Assembly: GCA_905207535.1 (NCBI GenBank)
Contig: CAJLLX010000011.1
Coordinates: 1 to 27,810 of the forward strand
DNA length: 27,810 bases
Direction of reading: 5' to 3'
Origin: an uncultured Muribaculaceae bacterium
GTDB taxonomy: Bacteria; Bacteroidota; Bacteroidia; Bacteroidales; Muribaculaceae
Shown: positions 15,746 through 21,414 of the stretch, in pieces
Numbering within the stretch: the first letter of the stretch is position 1
Layout: each line of letters begins with the position of its first letter
The notes under the pieces: model-generated
Database searches by the model: none
Told to the model about the DNA's origin: nothing
Seen by the model: the letters and a program-made list of their open reading frames with translations, nothing else
Made by a program: the position numbers and the translations under genes

Positions 15746-15903
15746 AACTATACAAGCGCATCCGCGAGAACATCCGGAAGGCCCAGCGAGAGCTTTTCGA
15801 GCGCAAAGCCCTCCTCGGAGAGAGTATCGTCATTGCTGACGACAACGGCAATCCCATCGTCATACCCGCAAAAGACTACCTCGCCCGCACCAACAAGCAC
15901 TGA
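15724..15903 (+). CDS. Small zeta-toxin-associated protein (candidate antitoxin)
   Basis: The 59-residue product is a charged helix (MSEQEKIELYKRIRENIRKA, on to about residue 30) followed by LGESIVIADDNGNPIVIPAKDYLA, a small beta unit. The same pattern of helix, 'LG.-IV-..-DG--V.IPA' and end is, as I recall, encoded next to zeta-toxin-family genes in many genomes. Its ATG overlaps the toxin remnant by 22 bases, showing an old coupled pair. The frame is intact although the toxin is broken, so either it has another use or the deletion is recent. It is too short for default gene callers. Confidence 0.65.
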   Translation: MSEQEKIELYKRIRENIRKAQRELFERKALLGESIVIADDNGNPIVIPAKDYLARTNKH

Positions 15904-16167
15904 CCCTCCCTCGCCTCATATTTGTGAAAATCCCCGGAAACAAAGGATAACGTCTCTCAGTAGTCGCGGCTTGCTGCGACCGGACAACGAAATCATTTTC
16001 AAGTATTTAAGGCGGCACAACATAGATGCGGGGCCATCCGGGCCCGGTCGCACCAAGGCGCGCCCCTACCGGTTGACGCCATCCTCCCCCAATAAATAAA
16101 CGGCGGTGCAACTCAGTGAGCTGCACCGTCTTATCAAATAAAACAGACTGTCTTTATCAAATAACCG
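15904..16167. other. Gene-poor intergenic region
   Basis: No gene is supported here. It contains a GTCGC/GCGAC stem (15963-15980), the terminator-like hairpin listed separately, and two near-identical copies of GTCTT(T)ATCAAATAA at about 16128 and 16150. It separates the plus-strand toxin remnant from the repeat-flanked SatD cassette. Confidence 0.5.
16102..16130 (+). terminator. Hairpin, possible terminator of the toxin remnant transcript
   Basis: GGCGGTGCA and TGCACCGTC can pair over 9 bp (one G-U pair) with an inner CTCA-G-TGAG that is itself palindromic. Only two T residues follow, so termination strength is doubtful. It lies about 200 bases past the stop at 15903. Confidence 0.4.
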
Positions 16168-16239
16168 ACCTATATCCGTATCCGGATGGCGGAGGGGGCG
16201 TCAGAGTGGTCCTTATGGCAGGAGCCGAAATGCGAAGGG
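16168..16239 (+). repeat. Direct repeat, left copy, flanking the SatD-DUF3307 cassette
   Basis: This 72-base block matches 17833-17904 at about 67 positions in the same orientation, with 57 of 59 identical from 16181 on. It contains a short open frame, MAEGASEWSLWQEPKCEG, at 16186-16242, in which one of the two differences from the other copy is synonymous. Homology fades gradually to the right (GGCCGACC, GGCGAAAAC). Confidence 0.9.
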
Positions 16240-16290
16240 TGAAGTCGTCGGCCGACCATGCCTTCTTGTAAGCGCATCGGCGAAAACATC

Positions 16291-16341
16291 CTATCCCGAA
16301 AATTCAATCTCACCTTCTACATCGTAGCCATCGTTATTCAT
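16291..16341 (-). CDS. Very short frame overlapping the DUF3307 stop (16 codons)
   Basis: An ATG inside the last codons of the DUF3307 gene opens the frame MNNDGYDVEGEIEFSG before a TAG. The overlap resembles the coupled overlap between satD and the DUF3307 gene. It could be the stump of a third cassette gene or a chance frame; no family is recognised. Confidence 0.2.
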   Translation of the reverse strand: MNNDGYDVEGEIEFSG

Positions 16342-17068
16342 AATACATTCCTATCAGCCAGTTCATCCCAAAGCCAATCAATATGGCAATAGTAAAACTG
16401 GCAAATGTTCCAATCAAAACATATTCCGTGATCTTAATGTCGCTGGCATTGTGTAGTTCTCCAAAGCGAAAAACCGATTTCGCTGCTAACAGAAAGCCTA
16501 TTCCTTCTATGTTGTTTGTGAATATGAATGTCAAAATAAGTACCCGCTCAAGATATCCGATCCATTTACCCGCGTTTGGCATGCCGTGAGCCGTATTATT
16601 AGCCGGCATCCACTTTTCATATTCAATAAATAGCTTTATAAGAATTGAAGTGGGAGCAAGTATCGCAATATATGCAGTGATAATCAACCAAAAACTTGTT
16701 GAAAAGACTTCTTCTGATATATCCATTTGTGGTAAACTCCTAAGCATGAGCCACCACAGACATATTATTACGCAATAATGAGCTGTCTGATCCCATAAAA
16801 AACTTATTAAATCGTGCTTTTTACTCCTTGTTTTGATAAGGTCTATCAAAAAGTGGCTTATTCCAATTACTACCGGAATAATCCAACAGCTCCATTGTGA
16901 TACGAATATATAGGCTAAAGTCGCTTGAATCAAAGCATGAATGATCAATACTCTATATTTGGCTGATGAATCCTTTGAGAATTTATCAGTACACATTTTA
17001 TCGCTTTGGAGCACGAAGTCACCCAACAAATGCGCCGCGATAAGTTTTATCAATATAATGGTATTCAT
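16334..17068 (-). CDS. DUF3307 family integral membrane protein
   Basis: The 244-residue protein begins with the DUF3307 signature, LIKLIAAHLLGDFVLQSDKMC, followed by HALIQATLAYIF and the segment GISHFLIDLIKTRS, with His and Asp residues in or near the membrane as is usual for the family. About six hydrophobic stretches are visible, so it should span the inner membrane several times. The family's function is unknown. The ATG overlaps the satD stop by four bases (ATGA), so the two are translationally coupled and probably work together. Base composition is clearly more AT-rich than the neighbouring GC-rich genes, which fits acquisition by transfer. Confidence 0.85.
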   Translation of the reverse strand: MNTIILIKLIAAHLLGDFVLQSDKMCTDKFSKDSSAKYRVLIIHALIQATLAYIFVSQWSCWIIPVVIGISHFLIDLIKTRSKKHDLISFLWDQTAHYCVIICLWWLMLRSLPQMDISEEVFSTSFWLIITAYIAILAPTSILIKLFIEYEKWMPANNTAHGMPNAGKWIGYLERVLILTFIFTNNIEGIGFLLAAKSVFRFGELHNASDIKITEYVLIGTFASFTIAILIGFGMNWLIGMYYE

Positions 17069-17709
17069 TTAAGTCTCTCCCTTATCAATTCTTCAAATCT
17101 GTTTACATACATTCTTATTAATCCTTCTTTGCCGGTTCTTATGGATTTATCCACCATTTGTCGGGAAATTCCAAGCATGTTGCCTATTTCGGCATGACTA
17201 AGATTTTTATTTATCAGACTTTGAAAAAGTACCCGACTCTGACTTTGAGTCCACTGAGAGATAATATTATCTGCGAAAGCTGTTGAAACAGATAGTTCCT
17301 CATTAACTTCCTCCCATGGAGTTTCTATTAGCAGACGTGCTTTCCCGATAGAATCCAAACCTCTTCCTGATGCCCTGTATGCTTCACCATCGCTCATGCC
17401 GAGTGTTTCATTTTCATAGTCTAATGTGCCGATACCTATAGCCAACCTCGCATCCCATTGATGGTTACAACCTGCAAATTTGAAAGAACGTATATGGGCA
17501 CGAATGGATAATGCCGCACTCAAAGACCTGACAGCATCCTCGACCTTAATCTGAAAACTATCTCCACGAAAAATCTCCAGATTAATCTTTGTTAGGGGCA
17601 ACAACATCTCAGGGAGTGATTGAAGCACATACAACATCGTGTTGCGTTCTTCCGCTGCCATTTTAGTGGAATCAACTATATCGCCTGTTATTAATGCTCC
17701 GATTTTCAT
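17065..17709 (-). CDS. SatD family protein: cyclase-like domain plus C-terminal helix-turn-helix
   Basis: From the ATG at 17709 the protein has 214 residues. An upstream frame to 17811 is rejected because it runs through the promoter and operator. Residues 1-130 read like a class III nucleotide cyclase fold: ALITGDIVDSTK (Asp10, Asp13), EIFRGDSFQIKVED (Asp50), ARLAIGIGTLDY (87-98) and SDGEAYRASGRGLD (106-119, Arg116). These correspond to the DIVGST, GD, RIGIHTG and GDAVN-A-R blocks of cyclases, though the usual Asn is not kept. Residues about 169-192 (NLSHAEIGNMLGISRQMVDK) form a helix-turn-helix. The SatD family name comes from a streptococcal acid-tolerance locus; its function is unknown. 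A regulator that binds its own operator and controls the membrane protein is a reasonable model. Confidence 0.8.
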   Translation of the reverse strand: MKIGALITGDIVDSTKMAAEERNTMLYVLQSLPEMLLPLTKINLEIFRGDSFQIKVEDAVRSLSAALSIRAHIRSFKFAGCNHQWDARLAIGIGTLDYENETLGMSDGEAYRASGRGLDSIGKARLLIETPWEEVNEELSVSTAFADNIISQWTQSQSRVLFQSLINKNLSHAEIGNMLGISRQMVDKSIRTGKEGLIRMYVNRFEELIRERLK

Positions 17710-17726
17710 GCGAAAAATTTTTTGTG

Positions 17727-17758
17727 CAAATATATGAAATGCCCGCAATATACGCAAC
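17727..17758 (-). promoter_or_regulatory. Promoter of the satD-DUF3307 pair
   Basis: On the minus strand TATATTTG (17727-17734) is an exact -7 box; 20 bases upstream GTTG (17755-17758) is one mismatch from the TTTG -33 box. The transcript would begin near 17720, giving a very short leader to the ATG at 17709. The -33 box lies inside operator half-site 1. Confidence 0.65.
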
Positions 17759-17800
17759 CCATATTGGTTGCATTTTAATATTGCTACCAATATGGGTTGC
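17754..17800. promoter_or_regulatory. Double palindromic operator upstream of satD
   Basis: A perfect 15-bp inverted repeat (GCAACCCATATTGGT at 17754-17768, its complement at 17786-17800) has a 17-base spacer. Each arm extends to an 18-bp near-palindrome: GCAACCCATATTGGTTGC (17754-17771) and GCTACCAATATGGGTTGC (17783-17800). These match each other at 17 of 18 positions when one is inverted. The first overlaps the satD -33 box, so binding would repress. The SatD helix-turn-helix is the obvious candidate binder. Confidence 0.75.
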
Positions 17801-17832
17801 ATGTATCTCATTAAGAGAGGACTTAAAAAGTC

Positions 17833-17904
17833 ACCTATTTACGTCTCCGGATGGCGGAGGGTGCGTCAGAGTGGTCCTTATGGCAGGAGCCGGAATGCGA
17901 AGGG
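17833..17904 (+). repeat. Direct repeat, right copy, flanking the SatD-DUF3307 cassette
   Basis: Second copy of the 72-base block at 16168-16239. It contains the frame MAEGASEWSLWQEPECEGEG, which runs on a few residues to a stop at 17928. It sits between the satD operator and the 3' end of sufS. A 7-bp stem (ACTCAGG/CCTGAGT, 17915-17940) follows it, without a T-run. Confidence 0.9.
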
Positions 17905-17970
17905 GAGGGAGCGTACTCAGGTACGTGACCGACCCTGAGTCGTTTCGGCGACGAACCGGAAGGGCCGCTA

Positions 17971-19194
17971 TCACGCGCCCATAAGCATGGGGGCGATTTT
18001 GTGCAGGGCGGCGATAAAGGCCTCTGCCTCGGCGTGAGTGTTGTAGAGGCCGAAGGAGGCGCGCACGGTGCCCTCGATCCCCAGGGCCTCCATCAGCGGC
18101 TGGGCGCAGTGGTGGCCGGTGCGCACGGCTATGCCGAGCTTGTCGAGCAATATGCCGGTGTCGTAGTGGTGGGCGTTGCCGAGCAGGAACGAGATTACGG
18201 CACTCTTGCCCGGAGCGGTGCCGAAGATGCGCATCCCGGGGATCTTCATCATCTCGGCGGTGGTATATTCGAGCAATTCATGCTCGTGGGCGGCGATGGC
18301 GTCGATCCCCACCCGCTCCAGGTAGTCGAGACAGGTGGCGAAGGCGGCGATATCCACAAAGTCGGGCGTGCCGGCCTCGAATTTCAGCGGCAGCTCGGCG
18401 TAGGTGGTCTTCTTGAAGCTCACATGCGAGATCATCTCGCCTCCACCCTGATAAGGAGGCATCATTTCAAGCCATTTTTCCTTGCCGTAGAGCACTCCCA
18501 CGCCCGCGGGGCCATACATCTTGTGCGAGGAGAAGGCGTAGAAGTCGCAGTCGAGCGCCTGCACGTCGATGTGCATATGGGGCGAGGCCTGGGCGCCGTC
18601 TACCAGCACCGGCACACCCATCGAGTGGGCGTAGCGCACCATTTCGGCGACGGGATTGACCGTGCCGAGCACATTCGACACATGGCACACCGCCACCAGG
18701 CGCGTGCGCTCGGTGAAGAGGTCGCGATACTGGTCGAGATCGAGCGATCCGTCGGGACATATCCCCACCACCTTGATGTTGATGCGCTTGCGGGTGCCAA
18801 GCAACTGCCAGGGCACTATGTTGGCGTGATGCTCCATGACGGTGAGGATGATCTCGTCGCCATTCTCCATAAAACTCCCGAAACTCGATGCCACAAGGTT
18901 GATCGCCTCGGTGGTGCCGCGGGTAAAGATCACCTCCGAGGTGGAGCGGGCGTTGATCCACGCGCGCACCTTCTCGCGGGTGGCCTCCAGGCGGGCTGTA
19001 GCCTCCTGCGCCACGGTGAAGACGCCGCGGTGCACGTTGGCCTTGTGGTTGAAATACATATCGTCTATCGCCTCCACCACGCAGCGGGGTGTCTGCGAGG
19101 TGGCGGTGTTGTCGAGATACACGAGCGGACGCCCGTACACCTCGCGGTTAAGCATCGGATATTCGCGCCTGAGCGCTTCTACATCGTAGTTCAT
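17971..19194 (-). CDS. sufS: SufS cysteine desulfurase
   Basis: SufS takes sulfur from cysteine through a pyridoxal phosphate cofactor and hands it to the SUF scaffold. The 407-residue protein is full length. YLDNTATSQTP opens the cofactor fold, HHANIVPWQ (about 122-130) supplies the stacking His, VLVDGAQASPH (196-206) the Asp, and SSHKMYGP (222-229) the Schiff-base Lys225. RTGHHCAQP (358-366) carries the persulfide-forming Cys363 of group II desulfurases. It is the last gene of the operon cvpA-sufB-sufC-sufD-sufS, but it is separated from sufD by 74 bases holding a heptamer repeat array. No sufE or sufU is seen nearby, so the sulfur acceptor must be encoded elsewhere or be SufB itself. Confidence 0.96.
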   Translation of the reverse strand: MNYDVEALRREYPMLNREVYGRPLVYLDNTATSQTPRCVVEAIDDMYFNHKANVHRGVFTVAQEATARLEATREKVRAWINARSTSEVIFTRGTTEAINLVASSFGSFMENGDEIILTVMEHHANIVPWQLLGTRKRINIKVVGICPDGSLDLDQYRDLFTERTRLVAVCHVSNVLGTVNPVAEMVRYAHSMGVPVLVDGAQASPHMHIDVQALDCDFYAFSSHKMYGPAGVGVLYGKEKWLEMMPPYQGGGEMISHVSFKKTTYAELPLKFEAGTPDFVDIAAFATCLDYLERVGIDAIAAHEHELLEYTTAEMMKIPGMRIFGTAPGKSAVISFLLGNAHHYDTGILLDKLGIAVRTGHHCAQPLMEALGIEGTVRASFGLYNTHAEAEAFIAALHKIAPMLMGA

Positions 19195-19206
19195 AGTGCT
19201 AAAAAG

Positions 19207-19262
19207 AGGTCAGAAGTCAGAGAGCAGAGGTCAGAAGTCGGAGAAACAAAGTCGGAGAGGGC
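19207..19262. repeat. Degenerate heptamer tandem array inside the suf operon
   Basis: Eight consecutive 7-base units can be read: aggtcag, aagtcag, agagcag, aggtcag, aagtcgg, agaaaca, aagtcgg, agagggc. The array fills almost the whole gap between the sufD stop and the sufS start. In the transcript it would be a pyrimidine-rich spacer just ahead of the sufS start codon. Confidence 0.7.
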
Positions 19263-19268
19263 GAAGGG

Positions 19269-20627
19269 TCAGCAGGTGGCGGAGCTGCAGTCGCGGCAGC
19301 CGGCTGTTTCGCCGGCAAAGCGGCGCTCCACCATGTGGCGCAGACGGTCGCGGAGCGGCTCCAGCGAGATGCGGTCGATCACATCGGCCATGAAGGCCTG
19401 CATGAGCATGCGGCGCGCCTCGGCTTCGGGGATGCCGCGGGTGCGCATGTAGAAGAGCGCACGCTCGTCGAGCTGCCCGGTGGTGGCGCCGTGCGAGCAT
19501 TTCACATCGTCGTTGTAGATCAGCAGCTGCGGCTTGGTGTGCATCCGCGCCCCGGTGGATCCGAGGATGTTGCGGTTGCTCTGGTATGCCTCCACGAAGC
19601 GCGCGCCGTGGGCCACCACGATGCTGCCGCCGAAGGCGCCGGTGGCCTCGCCGTCGAGCACGTATTTGAAGAGCTGGTCGCTCCGGCCATTGTTGCCGGT
19701 GTGGCGTATGTCGGAGGCGTTGTCGATATGCTGGCTGTCGGACCCGATGGCCATAGCCGACAGGCGGGTGAAGGTGTGGTCGCCCGAGGCATCCACGCTG
19801 TAGTCGTTGCGGGTGGTACCGTTGGTGAGGGTGGCGCCGCAGATGCGCAGTTCCGACCCGTCGGCCTGCACGGCGTAGAGTTGGGAACGGCGCGAGGTAG
19901 AGGCGTTCGATTCTTCGATGTCGTACCATTCCACCGAGGCCCCCGATTCGGCGAAAATCTCTATCACTTCCGAGCTCAGCACCGGAGCGGCCTCTCCCTG
20001 GGTGTGGTCGCACTTGAGGATGGCCACATGGCTCCCCTCCTCGGCTATCACCAGCACGCGGCGGGCTGCCAGAAGCGGGGTGGCGCTGCTGAAGATGTCG
20101 ACAAGCTGCACGGCCTTGTCGCAGCGGCAGCCGCGGGCGGCATGTATCAGCACGCCGTCCTGCGCAAGGAGTGTATTGAGAGCCGCCGAGGGGTCGTCGA
20201 GGCCTGCGGCCCGGCCGTAGTAGCGCTCTATCAGCCCGGGATGGCTATTCGCTGCCTCGGCCAGTGAGCATACGGTCAGCCCTTCGGGCAGATTCTTGAG
20301 CAGGGTGGCCGTGGGCACGAAACGGTCGTTGACCACCACCGCCATCAGGGTGCTCAGGTTCGGCACTCCGCAGCGGAAAGATGCGCCGACATCCACCGGC
20401 ATCCCCACGCGGTTGACATTCACGCCGTAGTCGGGGAGAAACATCTCGTTGACCGACGTTTTCTCGTAGCGCTCGTCGCCCTTTTCGGGCAGGCGGCCTT
20501 CTCGCTCCAGGGCCTCCAGAGCGGCAGGGCGCAGAGCGTTGAGCGTCCCGCCCGAGTGGGCGTCGATGGCCGCGGCGTTCTCGCGATAGAGCGCGAGGTA
20601 TTGGTTCAGGGCGTTGGGCTTGTTCAT
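19269..20627 (-). CDS. sufD: SufD, SUF scaffold subunit
   Basis: SufD pairs with SufB in the SufBC2D complex that builds iron-sulfur clusters. The 452-residue protein shows the SufBD beta-helix core with SNRNILGSTGARMHTKPQL and KCSHGATTGQLDERALFYMRTRGI; the His in KCSHG corresponds to the one implicated at the SufB-SufD interface. MRTRGIPEAEARRMLMQAF is the standard C-terminal helix. The extreme C-terminus is unusual: GCRDCSSATC puts three cysteines in the last nine residues, a feature the well-studied enterobacterial SufD lacks as far as I recall. The start overlaps the sufC stop by four bases, indicating translational coupling. Confidence 0.94.
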   Translation of the reverse strand: MNKPNALNQYLALYRENAAAIDAHSGGTLNALRPAALEALEREGRLPEKGDERYEKTSVNEMFLPDYGVNVNRVGMPVDVGASFRCGVPNLSTLMAVVVNDRFVPTATLLKNLPEGLTVCSLAEAANSHPGLIERYYGRAAGLDDPSAALNTLLAQDGVLIHAARGCRCDKAVQLVDIFSSATPLLAARRVLVIAEEGSHVAILKCDHTQGEAAPVLSSEVIEIFAESGASVEWYDIEESNASTSRRSQLYAVQADGSELRICGATLTNGTTRNDYSVDASGDHTFTRLSAMAIGSDSQHIDNASDIRHTGNNGRSDQLFKYVLDGEATGAFGGSIVVAHGARFVEAYQSNRNILGSTGARMHTKPQLLIYNDDVKCSHGATTGQLDERALFYMRTRGIPEAEARRMLMQAFMADVIDRISLEPLRDRLRHMVERRFAGETAGCRDCSSATC

Positions 20628-21388
20628 TGGTTCTCCTCCTTGATCCAGTCGTATCCGCGCTCCTCAAGTTCCAGAGCGAGCTCAGGGCCTCCCGTGCGCA
20701 CTATCCGCCCTTTGTAGAGCACATGCACGAAGTCGGGCTTGATGTAGTCGAGCAGTCGCTGATAGTGGGTGATGACTATGGTGGCGTTCTGCGCCGTGCG
20801 CAGCTGGTTGACGCCCGAGGCCACCACGCGCAGAGCGTCGATGTCGAGCCCCGAGTCGGTCTCGTCGAGGATGCTCAGCCGAGGCTCCAGCACCGCCATC
20901 TGAAATATCTCGTTGCGCTTCTTCTCGCCGCCGGAAAAGCCTTCGTTGACCGAGCGCGAGGCGAGCTTGTTGTCAAGCTCCACTATGGCGCGTTTCTGAC
21001 GCATCAGTTTGAGGAAGTCGCCGGCCGACAGGGGCGGCTCGTTGAAATACTTCCGCTTGGCGTTGACCGCCGCACGCATGAAGTTGACCATCGACACCCC
21101 GGGGATCTCCACAGGATACTGGAACGAGAGAAACAGCCCCTCGTGACTGCGGTCCTCGGGCGACAGCGACAGGAGGTCGAGGCCGTGAAACTCGGCGCTC
21201 CCCTCGGTGACTGTAAAGGCCGGATTGCCGGCCAGCACGCTCGACAGCGTCGATTTTCCCGACCCGTTGGGGCCCATGATGGCGTGCACCTCGCCGGGAT
21301 GTATCTCAAGATTGATGCCGCGGAGGATCTCCTTGTTCTCCACCTTGGCGTGAAGATCTTTGACCTTCAGCAATATATCGTGGTTCAT
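20624..21388 (-). CDS. sufC: SufC, SUF ATPase subunit
   Basis: SufC is the ABC-type ATPase that drives conformational changes in SufB-SufD during cluster assembly. The 254-residue protein has Walker A GPNGSGKST (39-47), the Q-loop region LFLSFQYPVEIPG (85-97), the ABC signature FSGGEKKRNE (151-160) and Walker B LSILDETDSGLD (171-182), which carries the SufC-type ETDSGLD instead of the transporter EPTSALD. VITHYQRLLDYI gives the switch His. It overlaps sufD by four bases and lies 26 bases past the sufB stop. Confidence 0.97.
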   Translation of the reverse strand: MNHDILLKVKDLHAKVENKEILRGINLEIHPGEVHAIMGPNGSGKSTLSSVLAGNPAFTVTEGSAEFHGLDLLSLSPEDRSHEGLFLSFQYPVEIPGVSMVNFMRAAVNAKRKYFNEPPLSAGDFLKLMRQKRAIVELDNKLASRSVNEGFSGGEKKRNEIFQMAVLEPRLSILDETDSGLDIDALRVVASGVNQLRTAQNATIVITHYQRLLDYIKPDFVHVLYKGRIVRTGGPELALELEERGYDWIKEENQ

Positions 21389-21414
21389 AACGCTAAACTT
21401 TTTTCAATTTTATT

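Noticed and set aside
16181..16239. Direct repeats as a CRISPR array or transposon ends
   Set aside because: Only two copies 1.6 kb apart, no regular spacers, direct not inverted orientation, and no transposase or cas gene.
17710..17811. Extension of SatD through the operator
   Set aside because: The extension is encoded by the palindromes and promoter; SatD family proteins start at the M-K-I-G-A-L-I-T-G-D segment.
17915..17940. ACTCAGG/CCTGAGT stem as the suf operon terminator
   Set aside because: No T-run follows on the minus strand; it belongs to the repeat-like sequence next to the cassette.
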